Assembly: GCA_944474755.1 (NCBI GenBank)
Contig: OX104114.1
Location: 41,915,070-41,979,069 of the forward strand
Direction: 5' to 3'
Length of the DNA stretch: 64,000 nucleotides
Source: Limnoperna fortunei
Taxonomy: Eukaryota > Mollusca > Bivalvia > Mytilida > Modiolidae
The notes under the pieces are model-generated. The model made no database searches. It saw only the letters and a list, made by a program, of their open reading frames with translations, and was not told the origin of the DNA. The translations under genes and the position numbers were made by a program. Positions 33,901 through 39,620 of this stretch are shown in pieces. Each line of letters begins with the position of its first letter. Position 1 is the stretch's first letter.

Positions 33901-34929
33901 TAAACCTTATGTCACTTTATATTGGAGTAAAGCAACCTTCATAGTTGAAAAAGACGTGATAAATAGTAGATGACGGATTACAATTTAACAATATGTTAGT
34001 ATATACATAAAAACAAAGATTAATGTATTTTTTTCTTTTATAATTATTATTAAAATGACCTTGTGTGAACCAATATCGACCCCGTCTTGACCAGTCTCGA
34101 TTAGCCTCGACACACAGTTTAAACTTATCTCATCTACCAATCATATGAACAACCAAATAATTATCAAACTAATCTAACAGATTAGTCAAGTCAACTTGTC
34201 AGTTTGAAATGCAGAGAGTCTAGCTGCATACAGTAGTGGGATACGCTTTTGGAGAATATCACGAATATACACCTCAATAACACCTTTGTTTAAAATTGTG
34301 AACAAGTAATCACATTACTTAATATAACGTGTCAATACTGAGGATGTCTAACTTTGGACAGGGTGTGCTTGACCCCAACCTAAATATAGAACGATAGCCA
34401 GTTTTCCTGGAGAGAGTCTATGATGTTCACGTATACTTTGTCTTCTTGACTAATAAAAAAATACGCTATAATATAGCTAAACAATTGATGAAAGTTGCGT
34501 AAAATCTTATTTAAAGAAAAAAAAACGTACATAAATCAATCATTTAATTGAGATTTATTCACAGAAAGCCGGAGTTCTCGGAGAAAACCCCGACCTAAAA
34601 CTGGCCATTAAGTTTGGAGTCGAGTAAACCCTGCCCGCAGTGAGAACCGCAACCTCATGATGTGTTGACAGGCACGTGATCAATAGTAGACTAACTACCT
34701 TAACCACTTGGGTTTTGGAAATTACAATAGTTTTCATTTTGTACATATATTCATGAGATAAGATAACATCTTACGTTTTTAACACAGACGTTGTCCATTC
34801 TGTCAATAAAATCATGTCTATATAATTGGTTGCTGCTTGTTACACAATGAAGCCCGGTTTGCTACCACAGACCAAACACGCTAATTCCAGTAGCGTTTCC
34901 AACCATTAAAACCGTTAGTGGAGTACAGT
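9649..34929 (-). CDS. Membrane receptor gene: FBXL4-type discoidin-like module, two Ig domains, TM
   Basis: Eleven exons join with consistent phases: 34929-34775, 30777-30620, 30014-29887, 26189-26132, 24970-24862, 21229-21056, 19433-19331, 16233-16177, 14474-14199, 10934-10656 and 9971-9649, about 1.8 kb of coding sequence. The product has an unrecognised N-terminal region, a module resembling the N-terminal discoidin-like domain of FBXL4 (WTAKEILGPNNFYPNYGD ... VNIYETCNAGGV ... ELDAVQIVGTL), a 19-residue linker, two Ig domains, a Cys-rich stalk, one membrane helix and a short basic tail. It should sit at the cell surface with its modules outside. Ligand binding or an immune or adhesive role is only inferred from the architecture. 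The signal peptide exon was not found, so the model is 5' incomplete. A TAG lies in the first exon. The introns are packed with transposons. Confidence 0.75.
10656..10934 (-). CDS. Receptor exon 10: Ig domain 2 (membrane-proximal)
   Basis: A 279-base exon, phase 1 at both ends, with acceptor TTTACTAG and donor G|GTGAGTT. It encodes one complete I-set-like Ig domain: strand B Cys in IVLTCTVL, the core Trp in AVKWTKDG, and the DSGNYMCCATN motif of strand F. The strand-F Cys is followed by a second Cys. A one-domain, phase 1-1 exon is the classic shuffling unit of Ig genes. Confidence 0.88.
10935..14198. other. Receptor intron with a foldback repeat
   Basis: Intron between the two Ig exons. The open frame continues upstream of the acceptor to about 11112, but the acceptor and its pyrimidine tract explain that. 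Nothing protein-like is seen at 11.2-14.1 kb. A foldback repeat lies at 13395-13546, and the rest is AT-rich. Confidence 0.6.
13395..13546. repeat. Imperfect inverted repeat, about 70-base arms
   Basis: The left arm ACAATTATAGCTTTGGTATG ... CGATACGAGAATATATCTAC is answered on the right by GTCGATATATTCTCGTATTG ... AAGCTATAATTGT. The centre is another dyad (TCGACCGAGGACGCAGTCCG with AGGTCGATAT). No coding capacity. It fits a MITE or foldback element inside the receptor intron. Confidence 0.65.
14199..14474 (-). CDS. Receptor exon 9: Ig domain 1, core Trp missing
   Basis: A 276-base exon, phase 1-1, with acceptor TTTTTAAG and donor G|GTGAGTT. It encodes an Ig domain similar in spacing and sequence to exon 10 (VITCTILTKLPVTTVRLTKD, SGMILGTHNLTISNA, DSGKYMCYASNLLG), so the two probably arose by tandem exon duplication. 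Both disulphide Cys are present. The strand-C Trp found in exon 10 (VKWTKD) is Leu here (VRLTKD), which is unusual for an Ig core. The fold is still likely. Confidence 0.85.
14475..16176. other. Receptor intron, no further exon seen
   Basis: AT-rich intron. A short SINE 3' tail fragment (TTTACCGCCACTTTCA) lies near 15530-15567. At about 15849 a longer variant of the ACAGATAC...CGTTACTATAAAT string appears, possibly a distant relative of the motif at 3174. No other structure is recognised. Confidence 0.5.
16177..16233 (-). CDS. Receptor exon 8: 19-residue linker
   Basis: A 57-base exon with acceptor TTTTTTGTAG and donor CAAG|GTAAAT, phase 1-1, encoding SSPSCLAKLTPLNLTTYQ. It fits in frame between the discoidin-like module (exon 7, ending phase 1) and the first Ig exon (starting phase 1). 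It is small, so the call rests on splice signals and phase fit. The Ser/Thr/Pro content suits an extracellular linker. Confidence 0.6.
16280..16348 (-). mobile_element. SINE 3' tail fragment
   Basis: TGTTTGTTTGTATGTTTAAC followed by GCCACTTTCAGCAATTTTTC and GGCGTCCAGTTTTTAT is the reversed 3' end of the SINE family. About 70 bases remain. It lies just upstream of receptor exon 8, inside the intron. Confidence 0.7.
16490..17720. repeat. Two adjacent copies of a dispersed repeat, one split by a GC-rich element
   Basis: Copy one (about 16490-16676, resuming 17190-17340) and copy two (about 17356-17720) share AAGGGACGGAAAT, the CTACAGYGAGCC string, GCACTCTC, CACTA(C/T)GG(T/G)CC, and CCGCCACC(A/T)GGGGACATG. 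The copies are in the same orientation. Related copies occur near 37.80-38.06, 53.80-54.31 and 59.45-59.83 kb. It has no convincing protein and no obvious tRNA head. It could be a long SINE-like or non-autonomous element. Confidence 0.55.
16677..17189. mobile_element. MITE-like element with GGGGGCAATTGTCC repeats at both ends
   Basis: The left end holds three to four tandem copies of GGACAATTGCCCCCC. The right end holds about six copies of the complementary unit GGGGGCAATTGTCC or GGGGGCAGTTGTCC. Between them are about 340 bases of AT-rich DNA. The unit itself contains the palindrome CAATTG. The element interrupts the older dispersed repeat around it, and the flanking repeat resumes on the far side with its GAGCCC/AGCCCT sequence, so it was inserted after that repeat. 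No coding capacity. Confidence 0.65.
17721..19330. other. Receptor intron with dispersed-repeat remnants and a C12-A20 tract
   Basis: At about 17795-17905 a string with TATCAATTAAGTCATGGTGA, ATCAACCTAGGTACAA and GACTAAAAAATCGACATACT matches the insert at 28.12-28.55 kb. A C-run followed by an A-run lies at about 18217-18250. The rest (18.3-19.3 kb) shows no recognisable exon or element. Confidence 0.5.
19331..19433 (-). CDS. Receptor exon 7: end of the discoidin-like module
   Basis: A 103-base exon, phase 0 to 1, with acceptor ATTTGCAG and donor CCAG|GTAAGG. It encodes KLTFLCNELKIEIDQ then GGFVELDAVQIVGTLP. The Cys-N-xx-[LI]-[RK]-[IL]-E ... ELDAV pattern is the closing strand pair of the FBXL4-type discoidin-like domain. 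It joins exon 6 in phase. Confidence 0.78.
19434..21055. other. Receptor intron with a decayed SINE
   Basis: AT-rich intron. One SINE copy (listed separately) lies at 20738-20972. No other gene or repeat structure is recognised in 19.45-20.73 kb. Confidence 0.55.
20738..20972 (-). mobile_element. SINE copy, nearly full length
   Basis: On the minus strand it runs from a tRNA-like head (GGTTAGTGGTTAAAGTAGTT, B box GGGTTCAAATC) through TTAATTGACAAAGATTGCAG and CCCGACC-like reversed core to the GGCGTTAAACACCATT tail. It keeps the order of the 21.85-kb copy with many substitutions. Confidence 0.75.
21056..21229 (-). CDS. Receptor exon 6: middle of the discoidin-like module
   Basis: A 174-base exon, phase 0-0, with acceptor TATATTCAG and donor ACG|GTTGGT. 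It encodes VAFVQAVYIEQVNIYETCNA, then GGVKRVSG, GTWYILWQ and SRIFSPTFT. VxIYExxNxGxVxxI followed by W-x-LW and R-x-F-xP is the typical order in FBXL4-like discoidin domains. It joins exon 5 (ending EYIQ) and exon 7 in phase. Confidence 0.8.
21230..21845. other. Receptor intron, start of a repeat-rich stretch
   Basis: AT-rich to about 21600. From 21600 to 21835 there is text resembling the units at 22.62-23.96 kb (GCCCAAAACCCCCATGGATA, AAATGGCCGCCATTTTTAAA), so a fragment of that repeat lies here. Confidence 0.5.
21846..22113 (-). mobile_element. Full-length tRNA-derived SINE
   Basis: On the minus strand the head is tRNA-like: A box TGGCCGAGTGGTCAAGG, B box GGGTTCGATTCTCACTG. A central block follows with TTAATTGACAAGGATTGCCA, TTTTCCTACCGCAGG, TTTTCTCCGGGTACTCCGGC and CCAGTTTTTAT reversed. 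It ends GCTGAAAAATTGCTCAAAGT, GGCGTTAAACACC and AAACA repeats. The central CCGGGTACTCCGG block resembles the shared core of the MetaSINE superfamily as I remember it. It is the best reference copy in the window. The head also scores as a tRNA-Ser-like sequence but is not a functional tRNA gene. Confidence 0.88.
22114..22325. other. Repeat remnant and ATA microsatellite
   Basis: The stretch continues the 21.6-kb repeat on the far side of the SINE (AAAATTCGTCGAAATCGGAT), showing that the SINE was inserted into it. An ATA/ATAATA run lies at 22301-22325. Confidence 0.5.
22326..22620. repeat. Repeat unit with an inverted partner at 29.44-29.70 kb
   Basis: GTGTTGAGATACCAACAAAA, TCTTCCAAACGAACCC, ACCCCGTTTCCATAGAAACG and TTGCAAAACTTCAGGTC appear in reverse complement at 29445-29695. 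No protein is recognisable. It is part of a larger repeat family. Confidence 0.65.
22621..23960. repeat. Three tandem diverged units of about 450-500 bases
   Basis: Units start at about 22625, 23040 and 23500. Each has an ATGCTSAGGATAGTCA-like string followed by CTGTATCAGTATACCAAT, TTCATTGAAATTGC, AGATCTGAAAACTGCAC and TTCTTCAACGGYGGCCATTT. The units keep order and direction with about one mismatch in six. No open frame spans a unit. Such rows of GGCCGCCATTTT-containing units look like a satellite-like tandem repeat or part of a decayed large transposon. Confidence 0.65.
23961..24861. repeat. Array of short palindromic units (AAGTCTCCCAAAAC...GTTTTGGGAGACTT)
   Basis: Units of about 50-60 bases read AGAAACxGTGxAAAAACAAT, AAGTCTCCCAAAAC and its reverse complement. 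Clear ones lie near 23950, 24010, 24065, 24130, 24630, 24690, 24745 and 24805. The last arm pair at about 24820-24851 is an almost perfect palindrome. Between 24200 and 24620 sits other repeat text with GGCCGCCATTTTAAAAATG. The array stops 11 bases from the donor of receptor exon 5. Confidence 0.7.
24862..24970 (-). CDS. Receptor exon 5: start of the discoidin-like module
   Basis: A 109-base exon, phase 2 to 0, with acceptor TTTAAAG and donor ATTCAG|GTATTA. It encodes WTAKEILGPNNFYPNYGD, then KVLTWAAAS and EYIQ. W-[ST]-A-xx-[IV]-LGPxNxYPxYGDxxxxWA is the most distinctive stretch of the FBXL4-type discoidin domain. It joins exon 4 (QPG) and exon 6 in phase. Confidence 0.82.
24971..26131. other. 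Receptor intron, no exon seen
   Basis: Mostly AT-rich. At about 25270-25440 there is GC-richer text (GTTCCGTGGTCAGGCTTTAC, ATTCGACAACTGAGGATGCG) that looks like an old repeat without other copies here. A small minus-strand ATG with a donor (25573-25596, MAINGRSR) was considered and set aside. Confidence 0.5.
26132..26189 (-). CDS. Receptor exon 4: short exon entering the discoidin-like module
   Basis: A 58-base exon, phase 1 to 2, with acceptor TTTTTTGTTTCAG and donor CAGG|GTAAAG. It encodes RMWAATVTGFSSEYTAQPG. FSSEY plus the following G-W-[ST]-A is the usual entry to the FBXL4-type domain, where FSSxYxxxxWSA is typical. Phases fit exon 3 and exon 5. Confidence 0.78.
26190..27261. other. 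Receptor intron, no exon or element recognised
   Basis: AT-rich sequence with short chance frames only. No repeat shared with other parts of the window was noticed. Confidence 0.45.
27262..28962 (-). pseudogene. Degenerate non-LTR retrotransposon (reverse transcriptase), split by an insert
   Basis: On the minus strand, fragments in order are: fingers with KYPSGWKIANVIEIFKKGDI and SNYRPISLIS (about 28730-28630); palm with PLLFFIYINDIAEKLVSLCR then ADE (about 27800-27710, where the catalytic pair is normally ADD); thumb with NPEKTEFMLF (about 27625-27590); and a C-terminus with DPSCRCGSDDSNHYLF (about 27500-27450). The pieces need several frames and contain stops, so the copy is dead. A foreign repeat occupies about 28090-28560. 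The family is of the jockey/CR1 general kind; the exact clade is not decided. It lies in a receptor intron on the same strand as the gene. Confidence 0.75.
28090..28560. mobile_element. Dispersed repeat inserted in the reverse transcriptase
   Basis: The stretch (AACCCGAACCCAATAAAACC, GGGTGCACTCAGGTGCTACT, TTAGACACCCGTCGAGGTAC, ATCAATTAAGTCATGGTGAC, AACATCAACCTAGGTACAAC) separates coding parts of the retrotransposon. Related text occurs at 17.80-17.91 kb, same strand, and inverted at 43.72-44.05 kb (GACAGGTGTCTAATTAGAGG, GGAGCACCTGAGTGCACC). I recall similar GGTGCACTCAGGTGCTCC text from mussel sequences; that is memory, not a search. Confidence 0.6.
29078..29212 (+). mobile_element. SINE copy, 3' half
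   Basis: TTTCCTACCGCAGGTCGGGG, TTTTCTCCGGGTACTCCGGC, AAAAACTGGACGCCATGATA and GCTGAAAGTGGCGTTAAACA with AAACA repeats. It is very close to the reference copy at 21.85 kb but on the opposite strand. The head is missing, typical of 5' truncation. Confidence 0.85.
29340..29700. repeat. Inverted copy of the 22.3-22.6 kb repeat with TCTCCCAAACGA units
   Basis: Two units with TTATGTCTCCCAAACGA and a TTTCTTATTAT run are followed by the reverse complement of 22326-22570 (TTGGGGTTCGTCTGGGAGAC, TTGTGTTGGCATTCCAACAC). So members of the palindromic-unit family flank two receptor exons in opposite orientations. Confidence 0.65.
29887..30014 (-). CDS. Receptor exon 3: N-terminal region, unrecognised
   Basis: A 128-base exon, phase 2 to 1, with acceptor ACCTTGTAG and donor AAAG|GTCAAA (a weak donor). 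It encodes TDGYEYALLSSDQSKLYAEI, then YYVAQDPVSPKFGFSTIGIT. I do not recognise the domain. Alternating hydrophobic residues suggest a beta-rich extracellular module. The call rests on splice sites, phase and the long open frame. Confidence 0.65.
30015..30619. other. Receptor intron, no element recognised
   Basis: AT-rich, with a (TG)n run near 30503-30518. No exon or repeat was noticed. Confidence 0.5.
30620..30777 (-). CDS. Receptor exon 2: N-terminal region, unrecognised
   Basis: A 158-base exon, phase 0 to 2, with acceptor CTATTTTTAG and donor AAA|GTAAGT. It encodes LDVYLRTATSYFRIRYSAPF, then TGFSLDMLMSATPNAIDDNG and ASYSVLIK. The pattern suggests a beta-sandwich of an unrecognised type. 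A decayed copy of this exon lies at about 45984-46095. Confidence 0.7.
30778..31340. other. Receptor intron with a TTCGAGA microsatellite-like tract
   Basis: A tandem run of TTCGAGA, ATTCGAA and TCGAGAT units occupies about 30970-31042. It creates a false repetitive open frame on the minus strand. The rest is AT-rich. Confidence 0.55.
31340..31612. repeat. Two tandem units of about 170 bases
   Basis: The first unit (about 31345-31450) has CAACAAAACTTGGTGTGTAG, TTGTTGTGCATGTTAACAGG and ATCTTCAAATTTTCGTGGGA. The second (about 31515-31612) has TACAAAACTTGGTATATGGT, TTAGTTGTGCATATTACCAG and GTCCTCAAATTTTGTGTGGG. They are diverged head-to-tail copies. No protein function is suggested. Confidence 0.6.
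31613..31745. mobile_element. Small element with GGATCC-containing inverted ends
   Basis: The left end AGGGGTGGATCCCTCCCTTT and the right end TTTCTGGATCCGCCAGTTAT are approximate inverted repeats around a 90-base middle. It looks like a short fragment of a widespread bivalve repeat that carries GGATCCGCC near its end. Weakly supported. Confidence 0.4.
31746..32484. other. Receptor intron, no element recognised
   Basis: AT-rich. One GC-richer island at about 32205-32285 (GGCGACACTCGACCGTGGGT, GGCGACATGTCGCC) with a small dyad has no assignment. Confidence 0.45.
32485..33829 (+). mobile_element. 5'-truncated non-LTR retrotransposon with 3' end
   Basis: The coding tail of a reverse transcriptase polyprotein is followed by about 480 bases of 3' sequence ending AAAATATGTTTAAATCAAAT with TCAAA repeats. 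The 5' part, including the catalytic palm, is missing, as expected from incomplete reverse transcription. It lies antisense to the receptor in intron 1. Confidence 0.75.
32500..33351 (+). pseudogene. Reverse transcriptase C-terminal region of a LINE, one stop codon
   Basis: The frame reads SFIRPILEYADVVWDNCTTY, LESVQIEAGRIITGLR, LGWAPLYKRREKHKVILLYK, then a TGA at 32866-32868. It continues in the same frame with FIPNTFKLWNNLPESIK, CPRNHPNEDPGHFFMYCPSY, and ends at 33349-33351. This is the thumb-to-C-terminus stretch of jockey/CR1-like LINE polymerases: RPxLEYAxxVW, LxWxPLxxRR and the CxxHxxxxxxHFxxxCPxY zinc-knuckle-like tail. About 283 codons keep one frame with a single stop, so the copy is fairly young. 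Confidence 0.82.
33830..34550. other. Receptor intron, SINE tail fragment only
   Basis: AT-rich. A short plus-strand SINE tail (ATAATATAGCTAAACAATTG, ATGAAAGTTGCG) lies near 34465-34500. Nothing else is recognised. Confidence 0.45.
34558..34710 (-). mobile_element. SINE copy lacking its 3' tail
   Basis: On the minus strand: AACCCAAGTGGTTAAGGTAG, CTACTATTGATCACGTG, GCGGTTCTCACTGCGGGC, and the GAGAACTCCGGCTTTCTG core end. Internal bases are missing from the middle, and the tail is gone. It lies 65 bases from receptor exon 1. Confidence 0.75.
34775..34929 (-). CDS. Receptor exon 1 as found (5' incomplete), contains TAG
   Basis: A 155-base candidate exon, phase 1 to 0, with acceptor AAGTTTCAG and donor AAAAAC|GTAAGA. 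It encodes CTPLTVLMVGNATGISVFGL then W, an in-frame TAG at 34862-34864, and QTGLHCVTSSNQLYRHDFID, RMDNVCVKN. The TAG is itself an AG, so an alternative acceptor at 34862/34863 would give an 87-base open exon, phase 0-0. Either the upper half is not coding, the gene is interrupted, or this is an error or allele. The upstream exon was not found; a donor-like CTGGTAAGGT lies near 35175 without a clear exon. Confidence 0.5.
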
Positions 34930-36983
34930 CTGAAACTTAAGTGAAGAAGTAAAGTTTTGAGTTTTACTTAATACAAGGAACCAGAAAAATATTCTGCCAA
35001 TTGTAGTTTAAAGCCTGAATGTTGCTCGAACAAACAAAAAAAAATAATTTCAATAGTGTTTGCTATTAAAACGTGCAGGACTGCACAAGGGCAAAAAATG
35101 TGAAATTTCTATTCTGGTCTGTAGTAAACAACCCGTGATGGCGGAATTCTATTCTGGTCAACTCCACAGTACCTTACCAGCAACCTGTTGCTCAACTCAG
35201 AATTGTCCTAGACAATACATCTCGACACTTTTGAGTTAATCGTTCCCATGTTAAAGTTGTACAAAAGTTGTATAGATGGAAATGACAGCCTATATTTTTG
35301 TTCGTATAAATGTTGCATTTCAACGATGTTTGCTGGTCCTGTTTCTGTCGGATTTTCTACCTTATTTAGTGATTATTTTAAAGCAGTTACTTTTTAATAA
35401 TATACTCATAATTTTGTTACGTACATGTACATATTAAAATGCAGCTAAACACGTATTAAGAAATACCAAACATTTCCTTTAGGCTTTTGAGAAAATACAT
35501 GTTTGTGCAAAATAAAATAAATCTATTGAGAAATATTTCTTAATTCAATCGTCCAATATTTACAAAATAAGAGCAATGATACTGAACAGGAAACAGCTGT
35601 CTGTATGGTATTCATCGAGCAATATTACAGTAGGTTTCACTAATGACCAAGTTTATTTTTCAACTAAATCAAATACTTGCTAACCAACGAAAACATAAAC
35701 CCCGATTACAAATTTCAGATACATTTAAATTAAACCAAATTAGGTTTATTTAAGTTTTTTTTTATTTTGTAATATGTTTATTCAAAATATTACAAAAAAT
35801 ACTTTAATTATTAAAATAAAAACACAATTAAGAAAAGCAGACATACTTACAAATAAAAAATAAACTAAAATAAATTAATTCCAATGAAAAGAAAAAGAGC
35901 CGCATTTCCAGCGTAGTATCACAGTTATATTCGTTCTGTAGTCCAGTCGTTGTATATAACATCTATTAATCAATATATTAAACCGGGTAAATAAAGAATG
36001 CCTATGGCTAATAATTGTGTAAACAGTAAAGGGTTGTGTTTTTTTAATATAATTCTTCCCTCTGAGTAATTGTTTTCGGATCGCAAACCCCCCCCCCCCC
36101 CCACCTAAAGCAAAATAGCCCCCCCCCCCCCGCCTGTAAAAACGCCCCAACCAAAAGCAACTGAACAAAATAGCCCTCACCTTCACCAAAATCTCTCCAC
36201 TTTAGTTGTACAGCTACTTTCCACGTTTTTGCAGTTTATTGTTCTATATTTAATTACATATCAATGTTGTCGCTGTTTAAAACTCATAAACGTTTCATTA
36301 ATAATGATCCATTATGTTTGTTTTTTCCTTTTATAATAACAAATATCATTATTACCCAAAGGATTTTCATTAAGAACGATATCAGTAATGATCATATAAA
36401 ACGTGTTCTTTAACTGTCAACTGAACTGAACAATGGCTAGTAACTGTATAGAGAGTTCGCAAACCGTCCGAACAGTACAGTACAAGAGGCCGTGCAATGC
36501 GATGATTGTGAAAAACTAAGAACCGAAGAAAGATAACAGATTGATGATTTATCTTAACTGGGATAATAATATGCAATAAAACAAAGAATAAAAAAGGAAT
36601 TATTGTATAATATATTTTTTTAAGTGGGGCGATTTTGCTTAAGGTGGTGTCGTTTTCATAGACTTGTATCAGTTTAAGATTCATTTCACGTAGCAAATTT
36701 TTAGTAATTGAAAATAACAATGAAAGGTAAATAATAATGCTATTCAGATTAAAAAAAAACTTTACAAAAAAAACGAATAATTTAAAAGAATTAATAGATA
36801 TCTTTTACATGTCAGTATGTAGACCAAATTATAAATGAATTTTAAACTGCAATCCAGACTGTTGTAAAGCTTGATTGTTTGTTATGCACTTAATTTAAAT
36901 GTTAGTGATAAACTTGTGCAAACTTTGATGTGAATTATTACTAAATTTATTTGTGTTTAAAGCTTTGGTGTACTATTTATCAC
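34930..36983. other. Upstream of the receptor model; two C-runs
   Basis: No exon with both borders was found. Two poly-C tracts lie at about 36087-36135, separated by ACCTAAAGCAAAATAG. They recall GC-rich ends of some MITEs but no partner was seen. The rest is AT-rich. Confidence 0.45.
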
Positions 36984-37192
36984 GTGGGCTGTCAACATTG
37001 AGATTGCTTGTTCCAGTCTCACTGCGGCACGGTATTTTGTGACTACAATCTTAATTGATAAGGATTGCAATTTTTCATACCGAAGGTCAGCGGTTTTTTC
37101 ATGGTACATGTATTAGGCTTTCTCCAGAAATAAAAACTGGACGCCATGAAATAGTTTTAAAATGCTGAAAGTATCATTAAACAACATTTAAA
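36984..37192 (+). mobile_element. SINE copy, diverged
   Basis: TCACGTGGGCTGTCAACATT, TCTCACTGCGGCACGG, TTAATTGATAAGGATTGCAA, CATACCGAAGGTCAGCGG, TAAAAACTGGACGCCATGAA, ATGCTGAAAGTATCATTAAA. The order is as in the reference copy, but the first part of the head is missing. Confidence 0.75.
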
Positions 37193-37274
37193 CAAAACAG
37201 AGTTGTTAAAGTATGATGAACGTATGACTTGTGTCTATATACCACCGCGTCAAATTGTGTTGGTGTAGATCTGG

Positions 37275-37419
37275 GAAATAATTCACGGAGGCTGTGGCTT
37301 ATTATTGTTTTACAACGTGGTGACCATTTATTTGATCCCGAGCGAAATCGAGGGATAATGACATAAATGGTCATCCCGTTGTAAAACAATGATAAATCAC
37401 AACCTCAGTGAATTATTTC
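37275..37419. repeat. Inverted repeat, about 55-base arms
   Basis: The left arm GAAATAATTCACGGAGGCTG ... TTGTTTTACAACGTGGTGAC is answered by GTCATCCCGTTGTAAAACAA ... AACCTCAGTGAATTATTTC. The 35-base centre holds CCCGAGCGAAATCGAGGG. It is a MITE-like foldback with about 85 percent arm identity by eye. Confidence 0.7.
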
Positions 37420-38710
37420 TATTTTAATAAGACAACAACTGTATAATTTATGATATTTACGTACCCAGAGAAAACATCATTTCCGCCATAAACTGGCTGT
37501 CCCGTCAACGTAACACACAATATATTGCAACGGATGATTATCGCGTATGGCTTTTTATAAGATTAATACGTTATACGCAATAGCTTTCCGGTGGGAGTTA
37601 ACAGTTTTTTTTTATTAGAACAGCCCTTCAAAACACGCCCTTTTCGTCGCGTGTTGCTCATACATAAATAATTGTTATACTTCAGTTGTGGTCCCAAAGG
37701 CTTTAACGCACATCATATTAGAATTAAGTTTTTTCTTACCCTGTCCTGACAATTTCAGACAAAAGCCCTTTCAGCGAAGTTCACGTGATTGATTATTTTA
37801 ATATTTCAGATGTATTCAGGACGAGAACGTTAAGAAACTATAAATAAATGGGTAAATGGATGGATTATCTGAAATTCAACTTTCACTGCCACTAGAAAAG
37901 TATGGAGCATTGGGTAGTGACGAAAAATTAAGCCTATTATAACGGCTATAATAAGTCTATTTTTTCAAAATCAACCAAGAGGTCTTTATAGTACAGTGGG
38001 CGTGGCAGAACATGGTTTATAGTACAGTGGGCGTGGCACTATATGGAGTTGGAGAAATCTCTGAAGTAAAATATCAACTGACATTTCTCTCATAAAGTGT
38101 AGAGGACTTTTCACAATAAAAATAATTGTCAAATTATACTAATCGTATTTTATAAATGGACTATTTTTATACATGTATTATATTGAAGTTGTTTAATCAC
38201 ATTTTTATTTCAAGTTAATCAGCGAATTATTGTAATTCCGCACTATGATCGGAAAAAAGATCAACTATATTTTTTAACATATGACTGCAAATTATTGTTT
38301 ACACTATCAGTTTAAATTTCAAAAGTGTTTACACAGTATTTCTGTAGGTAAAATTAAAAATTATAATTAAAAATTTTGAAAGCCTTTTACAGGAAAGAAC
38401 CCCAAAATCTCAAGTTTTAAAGTTGCCCAGCGATTCTGCGGGTAGCTGATAGGTGTGACTCTCTTTGGTGTTTTTCAGCTGATTATACGTGAAGCCAAAG
38501 TTGACAACGCGTTTTGAAAATTATATGTTCCATGCAGAATAACTTTTTCGTTGTATTTTTCGAGAAAGAAATAGTAATATTGCAACAGGCACCAAAAGCC
38601 GATATCTTCTACCTTTCCATAATCGTCAAATAGCAATATACATTGTTTTCTCACTGTCCATTACTTTTTCAAATACTACTTATATCTTAGCCTACTTGTT
38701 CGCCTCCACA
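37420..38710. other. Intergenic, with one dispersed-repeat copy
   Basis: At about 37800-38060 a copy of the dispersed repeat of 16.5-17.7 kb occurs (TATTCAGGACGAGAACGTTA, TTTCACTGCCACTAGAAAAG, GTACAGTGGGCGTGGCA, the last string duplicated). The rest is AT-rich with no gene seen. Confidence 0.5.
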
Positions 38711-38712
38711 AT

Positions 38713-39620
38713 ATATACACCTGGCCAAAAGTTAGGGACCACCAGGTTTTGCTTCAAATAAATAAAATGGTTTTATGTACATATGTTATCAACAAAAACT
38801 AGGTTTGTAGTATCTATTGTTAAAATTTTTAAATCGCCCGATTCACGATACAATAACAATAGAGATTTAAAAAACACTACCCAAGTTTAGCGGCTTTTTT
38901 CATTTCGTCATGTGCAGGTGCGTCACAGGTAAAATTTATCCTGTTTTGAAATCATTTCAATATGTTACGTCGAAAACTAGCAGATGTAGAGCGATGGCAA
39001 GCAGTTGGTATGATAAGGGCTGGAATGACACAGCGGCAGGTTTCAGATAGGTTCAATGTTACCTATTCTGTCATCATTAGGTTAATGAAACCGGTATTGT
39101 TGGGGAAAGGTCAAGATAAGGGCGACCGAAGAAGACAGCAGAGAGAGAAGATAGACTGCTTCAAAGACTTGCTAGACAACAACCTTTTACCAGTGCAAAC
39201 AGGTTGCGTAGTCGATGGAATGTCAATGTTAGAATCAGAAGACGGACAGTAAACAGAAGGCTAAACTGCGGAAGATTTCGAGCACGGAGTCCAATAAAGC
39301 AACCACCACTTGCACAAAGACATAATGATGCCCGGCAGCAGTGGGCGCGTGACCAAATCGGATAGAATATTCGCTCTTGGAAAAGAATTCCTTGGTCCGA
39401 CGAAAGTCGTTTTCTTCTGACAACAGTTGATGTTAGGATGCGGGTATGGCGTCAACGCAACACAGCTTTTGATCCTGCACATGTTCTGGGAACTACAGTT
39501 TTTGGTGGTGGCGGAGTGACAGTTTGGGACTGCTTCTCATATGAATAATTTAGACTTGTATTCATCAGATTCCTCAGTCAAAGGTCATTTACAGAGACGT
39601 TGTCAACTGGGTCTACCTTG
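38713..39620 (+). mobile_element. Tc1/mariner element, truncated
   Basis: The left end TATACACCTGGCCAAAAGTT then AGGGACC follows a TA and resembles a Tc1-type terminal repeat. Transposase fragments follow in two frames. The right terminal repeat was not found, and the similarity fades after about 39600. Confidence 0.75.
38962..39548 (+). pseudogene. Tc1-like transposase, frameshifted and truncated
   Basis: The N-terminal helix-turn-helix is clear: ERWQAVGMIRAGMTQRQVSD, RFNVTYSVIIRLMKP. The frame closes at 39252. A second frame from about 39220 gives LNCGRFRARSPIKQP, then SWKRIPWSDESRF (first catalytic Asp region) and VRVWRQRNTAF-like text, then GGGVTVWDCFSYE and a stop at about 39546. The second Asp and the Asp/Glu of the DDE triad are missing. 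A family copy at 47.1 kb extends further. Confidence 0.78.

Noticed and set aside
35130..35180. A donor-like CTGGTAAGGT on minus that could end an upstream receptor exon
   Set aside because: The needed frame has a stop seven codons before the donor and no acceptor is visible in between.
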